Made by a program: the position numbers and the translations under genes. Below the pieces are notes generated by a model, which did not search any database, was not told the DNA's origin, and was given only the letters and a program-made list of their open reading frames with translations. From the NCBI GenBank assembly GCA_937928635.1, contig CALFWM010000008.1, forward strand, positions 62,001-126,000: DNA of 64,000 nt, in the 5' to 3' direction. Position 1 is the first letter of the stretch. Every line of letters begins with the position of its first letter. Source of the stretch: an uncultured Sulfitobacter sp. (lineage in GTDB: Bacteria; Pseudomonadota; Alphaproteobacteria; Rhodobacterales; Rhodobacteraceae). Positions 1 to 7,683 of the stretch are shown here, piece by piece.

Positions 1-234
1 GGGAATGGTATCGCCAAAGCGCAGGATATGTAGATCAATGAGGCGCTGCCGATGCGTGTCTTCCTCGGCTGCCATGCCGTCAAACACCGCGGCACTGTCC
101 GGATACTCCTCCCGCAGGCGCGCCGCATACCCCCGGTAAATCCGCGCATCATCTTCTTCTGACGATATCGCCAAAGCCAGAACTTCCTGTTCTGTCAGAT
201 CGCGAAATCTCTTGCGGGTCAGGGAAAAACGCAT
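1..234 (-). CDS. MbfA-like membrane-bound ferritin / iron exporter, N-terminal part only
   Basis: The first 78 codons of a minus-strand gene that runs off the left edge. The start is the ATG read from 234 down. The visible protein begins MRFSLTRKRFRDLTEQEVLAL, followed by a helical stretch with paired acidic residues (SSEEDDARIY, then AAEEDTHRQRL). These fit the Glu and His metal ligands of a rubrerythrin/ferritin-like four-helix domain. In MbfA proteins this domain precedes a C-terminal VIT1-type membrane domain that exports iron; that part is outside the window, so the family call is an inference from the N-terminus. An Irr-type palindrome lies just upstream (252-266), as expected for mbfA. 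The gene is divergent from a TetR regulator. Confidence 0.7.
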   Translation of the reverse strand, partial: MRFSLTRKRFRDLTEQEVLALAISSEEDDARIYRGYAARLREEYPDSAAVFDGMAAEEDTHRQRLIDLHILRFGDTIP

Positions 235-251
235 TGGCCAACTCCTCCAGA

Positions 252-266
252 TTAGAATAATTCTAA
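252..266. promoter_or_regulatory. Candidate Irr box (iron control element)
   Basis: TTAGAATAATTCTAA is a perfect inverted repeat of 7-base arms around one central A, lying 17 bases upstream of the mbfA-like start codon. Its shape matches the TTAGAA-N3-TTCTAA core known for Irr binding in alphaproteobacteria, where Irr represses mbfA under low iron. Assignment rests on the motif and its position. Confidence 0.65.
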
Positions 267-374
267 ACTACCGAAAGATGAAGGCAATGCCCCTTTGCCT
301 CGCGTCAGCGCAGAATTTTCTTGGAACTGAACGAAACGGTTTATATCCTGTCCCCTCACGCGCCCGGAGATTTC

Positions 375-992
375 ATGAACGTCAGCCCACAAAAAATCCA
401 CAAAGGCCGCAAGTTTGATCAGGTGCTGGAAGGTGCCCGCACCGTTTTTATGGCGGATGGGTTTGAAGGGGCCAGTGTGGATGAAATTGTCCGCGTTGCG
501 GCGGTCTCTAAGGCGACGCTTTATAGCTATTTCCCTGATAAGCGCCTGCTTTTTATGGAGGTCGCGAATGCCGAATGCATCCGCCAAAGCCAGGAAGCGC
601 ATGATAAAATTGACATGAATGCCCCCCCGCGCGAGGTGCTGTGCCAGGCCGGTCAGCATTTTCTGCGCTTCATCACCTCTACCTTTGGGCAGCAGATTTT
701 CCGTATCTGTGTCGCAGAATCTGACCGCTTTCCCGAGATCGGGCAGAGCTTTTACAACTCCGGTCCTGCTGTCATGCGCGCCGAGATGGTGGCGTATTTT
801 GAAGAAGCGGTGGAGCGCGGTGCCTTGAAAATAGATGATTTTGAACTGGCGGCGGATCAATTTGGCGAATTGTGCAAGGCAGACCTATGGCCGCGCCTGA
901 TGTTTGGCGTCACCAAAACCGTGAGCGATGCGGAAATTGCCCGCGTCGTGAACGGTGCGGTTGAAACTTTCCTGGCCCGGTACGGCGCATGA
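375..992 (+). CDS. TetR/AcrR-family transcriptional regulator
   Basis: A 205-residue DNA-binding repressor-type protein. The N-terminal helix-turn-helix is clear: GARTVFMADGFEGASVDEIV followed by AAVSKATLYSYFPDKRLLF, the typical TetR recognition-helix signature. The C-terminal part is a helical ligand/dimerisation domain of unknown specificity. I chose ATG 375 rather than ATG 321 because GGAG lies 7 bases before it (365-368) and the HTH then begins at the usual distance from the N-terminus. It is divergent from the mbfA-like gene and its stop overlaps the start of the next gene (ATGA). An imperfect AACTG-N7-CGGTT repeat near 335-351 could be its operator, but this is weak. Target genes are unknown. 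Confidence 0.85.
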   Translation: MNVSPQKIHKGRKFDQVLEGARTVFMADGFEGASVDEIVRVAAVSKATLYSYFPDKRLLFMEVANAECIRQSQEAHDKIDMNAPPREVLCQAGQHFLRFITSTFGQQIFRICVAESDRFPEIGQSFYNSGPAVMRAEMVAYFEEAVERGALKIDDFELAADQFGELCKADLWPRLMFGVTKTVSDAEIARVVNGAVETFLARYGA

Positions 993-1231
993 GGGCGCTT
1001 TTGCTGCTTTGCCTTCTGGCTGGGTGGAGTAGGGTATCAGACGTTGAAACAACCTGCAATGCTGACAACTACGCAGAATTTGTTGGCCAACCCGAAACGG
1101 CGGTTTATGGCGTATTGCCCAACTTGCGTGTTGTCCGTGCCGGAGAAGTCGTTACCCAAGACTTCAACCCGGAGCGGTTGAACGCCGAAGTGGGCAAAGA
1201 TGGCTTCATAACGCGGTTTGGATGCTACTGA
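989..1231 (+). CDS. I78-family peptidase inhibitor-like protein, copy 1
   Basis: An 80-residue protein overlapping the TetR gene by 4 bases (ATGA). The mature part has the I78 inhibitor layout: CNADNYAEFVGQ near the start, then LRVVRAGEVVTQDFNPERLN, and a C-terminal Gly-Cys. Members of this family inhibit serine peptidases and usually sit in the periplasm as lipoproteins. The N-terminus is a short hydrophobic leader ending LLAGW, where the paralogue just downstream has LLAGC; the lipobox cysteine is therefore missing here (TGG codon). It may be exported by the ordinary signal-peptide route or poorly exported. Function is inferred from family resemblance only. Confidence 0.65.
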   Translation: MRALLLLCLLAGWSRVSDVETTCNADNYAEFVGQPETAVYGVLPNLRVVRAGEVVTQDFNPERLNAEVGKDGFITRFGCY

Positions 1232-1250
1232 TATTGAGGAGAACGAAAAG

Positions 1251-1535
1251 ATGATCCAGAAATGTGCCGTTTTAGGCGTGATCCTATTGGCCGGATGCAA
1301 CAGCACCATTGGCGGCGGCAATACGGCAAACGCGCCGCGCACCAGCAACACGGACACCTGTAACGCAGCCGCCTACGCCGGTTTGGTGGGGCAGGATTCT
1401 GTGGTGACATTGTCCATCCCGGACCCCAAACGCTCCTACCGCACGGACGAAGCGGTGCCATCAGATTTTGATCCAAAACGTGTGAGTGTGCTGTTGGATG
1501 AAACAGATGTGATCATCTCTGTAAGCTGCGGTTAA
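1251..1535 (+). CDS. I78-family peptidase inhibitor-like lipoprotein, copy 2
   Basis: A 94-residue putative lipoprotein: hydrophobic leader MIQKCAVLGVILLAGC with a lipobox LLAGC, a Gly/Asn/Ser-rich linker, then CNAAAYAGLVGQ, a central RSYRTDEAVPSDFDPKRV segment and a terminal SCG. This is the I78 inhibitor pattern and it is a tandem paralogue of the gene at 989. The start ATG at 1251 has GGAG about 10 bases upstream; the longer reading from 1218 lacks a leader and overlaps the preceding stop. Probably co-transcribed with copy 1 and with the TetR gene. Confidence 0.7.
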   Translation: MIQKCAVLGVILLAGCNSTIGGGNTANAPRTSNTDTCNAAAYAGLVGQDSVVTLSIPDPKRSYRTDEAVPSDFDPKRVSVLLDETDVIISVSCG

Positions 1536-1738
1536 CTGTCATCCTCTATAGCGTCCCGCCTTTAACTTGAAGCATCACGTATCGTCGATGTCCCGAGAGC
1601 GCGGAGCGCGGCAGGGTATCGGCGGTTCAGGTTTCAGGCGGGGCGCTTTAGGGCGCACTTAACGTGCGCGATGACGTGGTTCCTCACCTGCTTCACCGTT
1701 CCAATAGCCCAGTCTTATGGATGCCTTACGCGATGGCG
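1536..1738. other. Intergenic region between convergent genes
   Basis: About 200 bases between the second I78 gene and the end of paaK. It holds one short hairpin (GCGCAC, five-base loop, GTGCGC at 1653-1669) without a T-run, which could weakly terminate either side. Nothing else is recognisable. Confidence 0.4.
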
Positions 1739-3049
1739 TCACTCTTTTGGGCGATTATCCAAAATCCGGACCGCCTTGCCCTCTGATCGCGCCACGCCGC
1801 CCACGTCTGCCACATCTACACCCACACTGATCCCAACAGTCTGTTTGATCTGTGCGGCCAATGCCTTGGCGGCCCCTTCACGCGCCTCAGCGCTCACAGA
1901 GCCATCTGCACATTCACACAACACCCACATCTGATCCATCCGGTCAGGCTTGCTAAGCTCAATCTGGAAGTGCGGGGCCAACCCGGCTGTTGCCATCAAC
2001 GCCTCTTCGATTTGGGTGGGAAAAACGTTGACGCCGCGTAGAATGATCATGTCATCAGAGCGCCCCGTGACCTTTTCCATGCGCCGCATGCTGCGCGCAG
2101 TCCCCGCCAGCAGCCGCGTCAAATCGCGGGTGCGGTAGCGGATGATGGGAAAGGCCTCTTTGGTGAGTGAGGTAAACACCAACTCGCCGTGCTCGCCATC
2201 CTCAACCGGTTCACCGGTTTCAGGGTTGATGATCTCGGGGTAAAAATGATCTTCCCAAATGTGCAGGCCATCTTTGGTTTCAACACATTCCATCGACACG
2301 CCGGGGCCCATTACTTCTGATAATCCATAGATATCAACCGCATGCATATCAAATGCCTGCTCAATCTCTTGCCGCATGGCATTGGTCCAGGGTTCGGCAC
2401 CAAAGATACCAACCTCCAGTGAACTGGCGCGGGGGTCTAACCCTTGGGCCGCAAATTCATCCAAGATTGACAGCGCATAGGAGGGGGTGACGGTGATGCC
2501 CTTGGGTTTGAAATCCTCTATCAGACGCACCTGTCGCGGCGTCATGCCGCCCGAAATCGGATAGGTTGTCAGCCCCAGCGCATCTGAACCCAGATGAATG
2601 CCAAGCCCCCCGGTAAACAGCCCATAGCCATAGGCGTTGTGCAACATGTCACCGGATTGCATCCCTGCTGCGCGCAGGGAACGCGCAACGACACTGGCCC
2701 AATTGTCCAGATCACCCTGTGTGTAGCCGACAACCGTTGGCTGCCCCGTGGTGCCAGATGACGCATGAATGCGCGCCACCTGTTCGCGCGGCACAGCAAA
2801 CATGCCAAAGGGGTAGTTGGCGCGCAGGTCAGTTTTTACCGTGAACGGAAACTTTGACAGGTCAGAGAGGGATTTCAGATCATCAGGGTGCACGCCTGCC
2901 TGATCAAAACTATCCTTGTAGAACGGCACGTTGTCATAGGCATGGTGCAGCGACCATTTTAGCCGCTCCAGCTGTAGCGCTTCGATCTCATCCCGGCTGG
3001 CAATCTCAATCGGGTCAAGCGTCGACCGGGCTGGCGTGAGATCTTTCAT
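1739..3049 (-). CDS. paaK: Phenylacetate-CoA ligase
   Basis: A 436-residue adenylate-forming enzyme that converts phenylacetate, ATP and CoA to phenylacetyl-CoA, the entry step of aerobic phenylacetate degradation. The length is typical. The AMP-binding loop HASSGTTGQPTVVGYT sits near residue 95, the DIYGLSEVMGPGV motif near 240, and the C-terminal RSDDMIILRGVNVFPTQIEE hinge is PaaK-like. The start overlaps the paaI stop by 4 bases (ATGA), so the two are translationally coupled. The rest of the paa catabolic cluster is not in this window, so this pair is either a satellite or serves another aryl acid. Confidence 0.93.
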   Translation of the reverse strand: MKDLTPARSTLDPIEIASRDEIEALQLERLKWSLHHAYDNVPFYKDSFDQAGVHPDDLKSLSDLSKFPFTVKTDLRANYPFGMFAVPREQVARIHASSGTTGQPTVVGYTQGDLDNWASVVARSLRAAGMQSGDMLHNAYGYGLFTGGLGIHLGSDALGLTTYPISGGMTPRQVRLIEDFKPKGITVTPSYALSILDEFAAQGLDPRASSLEVGIFGAEPWTNAMRQEIEQAFDMHAVDIYGLSEVMGPGVSMECVETKDGLHIWEDHFYPEIINPETGEPVEDGEHGELVFTSLTKEAFPIIRYRTRDLTRLLAGTARSMRRMEKVTGRSDDMIILRGVNVFPTQIEEALMATAGLAPHFQIELSKPDRMDQMWVLCECADGSVSAEAREGAAKALAAQIKQTVGISVGVDVADVGGVARSEGKAVRILDNRPKE

Positions 3050-3483
3050 GGCGTGTCCTCTTCGGGAAAATGCTGGCCTTTGATGTTGCGCGACAGCCCG
3101 CGAAACAGGGCAACGGTACGGCCATCGCCGCCAGTGACCGTGACGTCATAAACGCCGGAGCGCCCGGTTTTGGAGACCTCAACCGCATGAGCCGTCAAAG
3201 TTTCACCCGGCTGGCCCGGCGCGATGTAAGTGATCTGGTTTTGCTGCGCCAGTGTATTCTGATTGTAGCTGTTGCAGGCAAAGGCAAAGCAACTATCCGC
3301 CAGAGTAAAGATGAATCCCCCGTGGCAAATCTGATGCCCGTTCAACATGTCGGGCCGCACGACCATCGACATTGTCGCTGTACCAGGGCCTACGGACACC
3401 ATCTTCATGCCCAACCCCGGTGAGGCAGCATCTGCCGCAAACATGAGAGCGGCACATTTTTCTGCGCGCTCTTGCGGGGTCAT
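3046..3483 (-). CDS. paaI: Hotdog-fold acyl-CoA thioesterase PaaI
   Basis: A 145-residue hotdog thioesterase. The diagnostic NGHQICHGGFIFTLADSCFAFA stretch (split here: NGHQICHGG, then FIFTLADSCFAFA) contains the catalytic Asp, and ITYIAPGQPGETLTA follows as in PaaI. PaaI hydrolyses stalled phenylacetyl-CoA derivatives to free CoA. The upstream member of the paaI-paaK pair (4-base overlap). The ATG at 3483 was chosen because the homologous region begins right there (MTPQERAEKCAALMF); no strong ribosome binding site is visible, so a slightly different start is possible. Confidence 0.9.
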   Translation of the reverse strand: MTPQERAEKCAALMFAADAASPGLGMKMVSVGPGTATMSMVVRPDMLNGHQICHGGFIFTLADSCFAFACNSYNQNTLAQQNQITYIAPGQPGETLTAHAVEVSKTGRSGVYDVTVTGGDGRTVALFRGLSRNIKGQHFPEEDTP

Positions 3484-3801
3484 TGTGGGGTGCCCATGTG
3501 TTTCATTGATCGGATATTTTGCATAATTTTGTAACGCATTCAAGGCGTCTGAGGGCGCGCCTTCACATCTCACAATTATTCTATGGTTTTGGGTGCGCAG
3601 TCTATCCGTTGTTTGGCGCAGAGACCTGAGAACGACCGCCTGCGCGAGCCCAGCTTTGTGGTTGTCAGGTGGTGTTGGCCCAAGCTGCAAACTGATTTGG
3701 GCTGACTGGCCACCATTGCCCAAAACAGGAATATGAATGATAAAAGGGGATGGCGTGACTAAGGGCTTGATTTGACTGCTCAGTCGCATAGCTTTGGGTC
3801 C
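3484..3801. other. Divergent intergenic region (318 bases) with a nested hairpin
   Basis: The space between the divergent paaI and DUF2794 genes must hold both promoters, but no convincing -35/-10 pair stands out. At 3668-3714 there is a two-tier stem: GGTGG (3668-3672) pairs with CCACC (3710-3714), and inside it GCCCAA (3678-3683) pairs with TTGGGC (3697-3702). No open frame in the gap looks like a gene. Confidence 0.4.
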
Positions 3802-4164
3802 ATGGCCATGCACATCCCCCCCTCGCCAAATTCCAATGTCGCCGCGTTTGAACGTGCCCCTGAGCAAGTGGCGTTTCACCGCACAGAATTGTCGGTCATC
3901 CTGTCCCTGTACGGTCGGATGGTCGCAGCCGGCGAATGGCGTGACTACGGTATTTCCTGTCTGCGTGAAGTGGCGGTGTTTTCGGTGTTTCGCCGCACTG
4001 CCGAAATCCCGCTGTATCGGATTGAAAAGCGCCCCAAGCTGCGCGGCAAACAGGGGATGTATGCCGTGGTGGGCCCCGGCGGGCAGGTCTTGCGCCGTGG
4101 CCATGATCTAAAGTCCGTGTTGCGGGTGTTGGAGCGTAAACTGATCCGTGCGGTAGAGGATTGA
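3802..4164 (+). CDS. DUF2794 family protein
   Basis: A 120-residue protein of the DUF2794 family, common and near-universal in alphaproteobacteria but without known function. The recognisable core is FHRTELSVILSLYGRMVAAG, then EWRDYGISCLREVAVFSVFR, EIPLYRIEKRPKLRGKQGMY and a terminal helix. No signal peptide or membrane segment, so probably cytosolic. The first ATG is at 3802 (a second at 3808); a TTG at 3772 preceded by AAGGG is a plausible alternative giving 10 more residues. The 3' neighbour is convergent. Confidence 0.8.
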   Translation: MAMHIPPSPNSNVAAFERAPEQVAFHRTELSVILSLYGRMVAAGEWRDYGISCLREVAVFSVFRRTAEIPLYRIEKRPKLRGKQGMYAVVGPGGQVLRRGHDLKSVLRVLERKLIRAVED

Positions 4165-4185
4165 GGCGCAGCACCAAAAGAGATT

Positions 4186-4998
4186 TCAGGCCTCTGGCAG
4201 GGAAGAGTTAAGGCCAGAAAGAGCAGGCAGCCGACGGTGCGCTGTCACAGGTCCGTCACCCTTTTTGGCAATGCGGGCGATGGCATCCTCGATGGGTTCA
4301 CAGGTGATAGCCATCGCGTGGGCGTTGGCGTGGATCATCGTTTTATCACTGGTGACAAGCGCGACATGTCCTTTCCAGAACAACAAGTCGTTGCGCTGAT
4401 AGGGCGGGGTTGCGGGCACGCCCAATGCCATCTGCATGTCGCTGTCGCCCGGGCAGTCTAACCCGCAGGCCAAAAATGCAGCCTGGATCAGGCCTGAGCA
4501 ATCCAGCCCGAGGCGACTGTTGCCGCCCCAGAGATAGGGCGTGCCAAGAAACAGGGCCGCCACTTTTGCAGGGTCACACAGCGTTTCGCCAACGGGAGAG
4601 AGGTGAGCGAGAGGGACCCACCCAAGTGCGGTTTCTGCGAAATCTTTATCAGTTTTTGTTACGCAAAGCGTGCTGCCAAAACTGAGTGTGGCTTGGTCCG
4701 TAGATTTGATATCTGGTGCGATGTAGGCATGGGTTGCGAGCGCCGAGACCCAATGGCTGGCGGTCTGGCGCGGGCCAAGCTGTTGGCGTCTGATGTATCC
4801 GCAATAGCCGTCTTTGTCGCTTTGCACATAGGCGCAATCCGCCGCATCGGCCAAATGCATCACGGGATCACCAAAGAGCAATTGGCGGTCGCGTGGGCCA
4901 TCAGGGCTGCGGCACAGGTTGACGACATCTTTGGTGATTTGCGCAGGTTTCTGGAATGCGACGCGCGCAGGATCCGGGGTGATGCGCGGATCGCTCAT
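4186..4998 (-). CDS. NlpC/P60 family cell-wall hydrolase
   Basis: A 270-residue peptidoglycan endopeptidase-type protein. Two SH3-like segments (about residues 35-150) precede an NlpC/P60 domain with the catalytic cysteine in GGNSRLGLDCSGLIQAAFLA and the catalytic histidine in WKGHVALVTSD. The family cleaves the D-Glu-diamino acid bond of stem peptides. No signal peptide is visible, so recycled cytosolic peptides are a possible substrate. The ATG at 4998 overlaps the stop of the upstream leucyl aminopeptidase (ATGA). The last codons (LSGLNSSLPEA) are encoded by a copy of the dispersed repeat family A, suggesting the C-terminus was extended by it. Confidence 0.88.
   Translation of the reverse strand: MSDPRITPDPARVAFQKPAQITKDVVNLCRSPDGPRDRQLLFGDPVMHLADAADCAYVQSDKDGYCGYIRRQQLGPRQTASHWVSALATHAYIAPDIKSTDQATLSFGSTLCVTKTDKDFAETALGWVPLAHLSPVGETLCDPAKVAALFLGTPYLWGGNSRLGLDCSGLIQAAFLACGLDCPGDSDMQMALGVPATPPYQRNDLLFWKGHVALVTSDKTMIHANAHAMAITCEPIEDAIARIAKKGDGPVTAHRRLPALSGLNSSLPEA
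4201..4223 (-). repeat. Dispersed repeat family A, copy 1
   Basis: On the minus strand this reads CTCTTTCTGGCCTTAAC followed by TCTTCC. It differs at one base of 23 from the copy at 30733 and shares its first 17 bases with the copy at 63950. This copy lies inside the last codons of the NlpC/P60 gene. Confidence 0.7.
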
Positions 4999-6377
4999 GT
5001 TTTCAGAAGATCTGGCAGGGCCGCATAAAGCGCACGGGTGGCTTGGCCAACGCCTCCTTTGGCGCGCGCGGGTGCATCGCTGGGTTGCCATCCGTAAATG
5101 TCAAAATGCGCATAGGGGCTGTCACTGACAAAGCGTCGCAAAAACAGGGCAGCCGTAATACAACCGGCAAACCCACCCTTTGGCGCATTGTCGAGGTCTG
5201 CAATGCCCGGTTCGATCATGGCCTCGTAAGGCGTGTGAAAGGGCATGCGCCAGACTGGGTCCGCCTGTGCGGCCGCACCCGATTCCAGCGCGGATACAAA
5301 TGCCGGATCATCGCTGAAATAGGGCGCAAGGTCTGGCCCCACGGCCACGCGTGCAGCGCCGGTCAGGGTTGCCATGGAAATGATGTAATCCGGCTTTTCC
5401 TCATCCGCCAAGGCCAGCGCGTCGGCCAAAACCAGCCGCCCTTCGGCATCTGTGTTGTTGATCTCAACCGTCAGTCCCTTGCGGGAGGTCAGGATGTCTT
5501 GCGGGCGAAAGGCGTTGCCAGAGACAGAGTTTTCAACAGCGGGGATCAGAACGCGCAGCTGTACCTTTAGGCCTGTCGCCATGATCATATGTGCAAGGCC
5601 CAAAACGGCGGCGGCACCGCCCATGTCTTTCTTCATCAGCCCCATGGAGGCACCGGGTTTCAGGTTAAGTCCGCCCGTGTCAAAGCAAACCCCTTTGCCC
5701 ACCAGTGTCAGTTTTGGCCCTGTTGTGCCCCATCGCATGTCGATCAGCCGGGGGGCGCGATCTGCTGCGCGCCCGACCGTGTGGATCATGGGGAAGTTCT
5801 CTGACAGCAGGTCATCCCCGATTGTGACCGCTATCGTTGCACCATGTGCGCTGGCCAGATCACGCGCGGCTTGCTCCAGATCAGGCGGGCCCATGTCAGA
5901 GGCGGGCGTGTTGATCAGCGTGCGGGTCAACGCCTCGCCCGTTGCCAATGCCTCCACCCTGGCGGCATCAACGCCGGGTGGTGCAATCAAGTGCGCCTCA
6001 AGCGTGGCGCGCGTGGCATAACGGTCAAAGCGATAGCCGCTGAGCAGCCAGCCAAGTGCTTCGTTTTCCGCCTCCGCCTCTGGCAGGCCGCTGGCAATGG
6101 AATAGATGCCCTTTGGAAGTTTCGCGCAGCCTGCGGCAAGGTGGAACCGCCCGCGCAACCGACTGCCCGCCGTGCCATAGCCAATCAGCGCCATCAAAGG
6201 CGTGCCATCCGGCGACGGAATGCTCAGGGTTTGCCCAATGGCCCCGGTAAAGGATTGAGTGCTGACAAAGGTTTGGACTGCATCAGGCTGATCCGCCACC
6301 CAATCCGCAAGCGCATCCTGCGTCACAACATGAAGGGGGATCGAGGAGTCGGTATCAGGGGCAAAGGATGCAGTCAC
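4995..6377 (-). CDS. M17-family leucyl aminopeptidase
   Basis: A 460-residue cytosolic metallo-aminopeptidase. The M17 signature NNTDAEGRLVLADAL is present, preceded by LTLVGKGVCFDTGGLNLK (metal-binding Lys and Asp) and ending with the expected FDIYGW segment. It removes N-terminal residues from peptides. I chose GTG at 6377 because GGAG precedes it at normal spacing; an upstream TTG at 6410 has no such site. It is the first gene of a two-gene unit with the NlpC/P60 hydrolase, so a role in recycling cell-wall peptides together with it is an inference from the coupling. Confidence 0.9.
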   Translation of the reverse strand: MTASFAPDTDSSIPLHVVTQDALADWVADQPDAVQTFVSTQSFTGAIGQTLSIPSPDGTPLMALIGYGTAGSRLRGRFHLAAGCAKLPKGIYSIASGLPEAEAENEALGWLLSGYRFDRYATRATLEAHLIAPPGVDAARVEALATGEALTRTLINTPASDMGPPDLEQAARDLASAHGATIAVTIGDDLLSENFPMIHTVGRAADRAPRLIDMRWGTTGPKLTLVGKGVCFDTGGLNLKPGASMGLMKKDMGGAAAVLGLAHMIMATGLKVQLRVLIPAVENSVSGNAFRPQDILTSRKGLTVEINNTDAEGRLVLADALALADEEKPDYIISMATLTGAARVAVGPDLAPYFSDDPAFVSALESGAAAQADPVWRMPFHTPYEAMIEPGIADLDNAPKGGFAGCITAALFLRRFVSDSPYAHFDIYGWQPSDAPARAKGGVGQATRALYAALPDLLKT

Positions 6378-6440
6378 AGCGGTCTCCGAAGGATAGGGGC
6401 ATCTTTGCAACCTAGCCGAACTGGAGCGGCCCGCAAGCGT

Positions 6441-6827
6441 TCAGATTATAGGTTCACCAAGCGAGCCGATGTCCCAAATGGCGATCAGGGACCGTTCCCC
6501 AATGCGCAACAGCCGCGACAGTGTGGCCGCCAGCGCCGTCCAATCGTTGTTGTCGATGCATTGCGTAACGTCATTGGCCACGGCAGACAGTTTTGCCATG
6601 CCGATCTGGTCAGCAATGGCAATCAACGAACGTGTGTTCTTGCGCAGTTCCGGCCAGGATTCCTCTTGGTAGAGCTTGTCACAATGGGTCATCCGCATCG
6701 CCAGCTCTTCAAGCGCGCGGCACACGACGTCTTCGGCACCTGCTTCGCCCAGCTGGGCATAAAGCGTGCCCAACCGTTCTTCATCAACGTTGACCGTTTC
6801 CATAGGTCGTATTTGCAGAATCTGCAT
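6441..6827 (-). CDS. Hypothetical helical protein, HPt-like appearance
   Basis: A 128-residue predicted cytosolic, mostly helical protein that I do not recognise by name. The middle (LRKNTRSLIAIADQIGMAKL, then SAVANDVTQCIDNND) resembles the second helix pair of histidine phosphotransfer domains, but the phospho-accepting histidine is absent. The ATG at 6827 has GGGGTGAG upstream; a GTG 24 bases earlier is possible. It lies between the divergent carbonic anhydrase gene and leucyl aminopeptidase, 63 bases from the latter. Confidence 0.6.
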   Translation of the reverse strand: MQILQIRPMETVNVDEERLGTLYAQLGEAGAEDVVCRALEELAMRMTHCDKLYQEESWPELRKNTRSLIAIADQIGMAKLSAVANDVTQCIDNNDWTALAATLSRLLRIGERSLIAIWDIGSLGEPII

Positions 6828-6973
6828 GGTCTCACCCCTAATTGCCCCCACGGCATAAAATTGACACTGCCCTAAAGAGATGTGGAAATGATTGAAGCCA
6901 AGCGCCTTTTCCCTCGAATTCTCACCAAAATTGCGTTAACGCGGGCAGAGAAATGACAGACGGATAAGACCAC

Positions 6974-7624
6974 ATGAAGGATGCCAAACCATTACCCGGA
7001 TATCTGGTGCAACGCTATCAGGGGTGGAAAGCCACAGGTTATGCGGAAAACCAGGCGTGGTATCGCCGCTTGGCCTCAGAGGGGCAGCACCCGCGTGCGA
7101 TGGTTATTTCCTGCTGTGACAGCCGGGTGCATGCGACCTCGATCTTTGGGGCGGATCAGGGGGAATTCTTTATTCACCGCAATATCGCCAATCTGGTGCC
7201 TCCCTACAGCCCGGATGGGGCACAGCACGGCACATCGGCTGCCGTGGAATATGCCGTGCGCGCGCTTAAGGTGGCGCATGTGATTGTCCTCGGGCACTCC
7301 AACTGCGGTGGCGTGCAGGGCTGCGTGCAGATGTGTCAGGGCGATGCGCCGGAACTTGAGGCCAAAGACAGTTTTGTCGGGCGGTGGATGGATATCTTGC
7401 GGCCCCGCTATGAACAGGTCGCAGATATTAAAGATGCCGAAGAACAGCTGCGCCAACTTGAAAAACATGCGGTGATGATATCGCTTGAAAATCTGATGAC
7501 ATTTCCCTGGATCAAGGAGTTGGTTGCAGAAGGGGCACTGACCCTGCATGGTTTGTGGACGGACATCGGGGAAGGCGGGCTGTCGCACTACTTGCCTGAA
7601 CAGGGTGAATTTGTCCCCCTATAG
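6974..7624 (+). CDS. Beta-class carbonic anhydrase
   Basis: A 216-residue zinc enzyme interconverting carbon dioxide and bicarbonate. The zinc and catalytic residues are visible: Cys48-Asp49-Ser-Arg51 in ISCCDSRVH, and His108 and Cys111 in LGHSNCGG. The C-terminal LHGLWTDIGEGGL is typical of the plant/cyanobacterial-like clade. No signal peptide, so cytosolic. It is followed after 59 bases by an SbtA-type bicarbonate transporter and then an SbtB-type protein in the same direction, so it most likely equilibrates the bicarbonate pool that SbtA brings in. A palindrome lies between it and sbtA, so sbtA may also have its own promoter. Confidence 0.93.
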   Translation: MKDAKPLPGYLVQRYQGWKATGYAENQAWYRRLASEGQHPRAMVISCCDSRVHATSIFGADQGEFFIHRNIANLVPPYSPDGAQHGTSAAVEYAVRALKVAHVIVLGHSNCGGVQGCVQMCQGDAPELEAKDSFVGRWMDILRPRYEQVADIKDAEEQLRQLEKHAVMISLENLMTFPWIKELVAEGALTLHGLWTDIGEGGLSHYLPEQGEFVPL

Positions 7625-7651
7625 GGGTTGACCAAGTCCTTGATTGTCATA

Positions 7652-7669
7652 AATGAACATTCGTTCATT
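7652..7669. promoter_or_regulatory. Palindromic operator candidate upstream of sbtA
   Basis: AATGAAC (7652-7658), the four bases ATTC, then GTTCATT (7663-7669): a perfect 7-base inverted repeat ending 15 bases before the sbtA start. It is short, AT-rich and lacks a T-run, so it looks like a protein-binding site rather than a terminator; spacing and size fit a TetR-type or similar dimeric repressor. The protein is unknown. Confidence 0.5.
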
Positions 7670-7683
7670 AAAGGGGTCCGGTG

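Noticed and set aside
335..351. TetR operator near AACTG-N7-CGGTT
   Set aside because: Only five-base arms with a mismatch; noted under the gene but not listed as a site.
252..860. 202-codon minus-strand open frame
   Set aside because: Lies opposite the TetR gene, which has a clear helix-turn-helix and ribosome site.
1653..1669. Hairpin as the paaK terminator
   Set aside because: Stem of six and no T-run; too weak to claim.
5844..6875. 343-codon plus-strand open frame
   Set aside because: Opposite the leucyl aminopeptidase gene; its sequence is Arg/Gln-rich with no domain.
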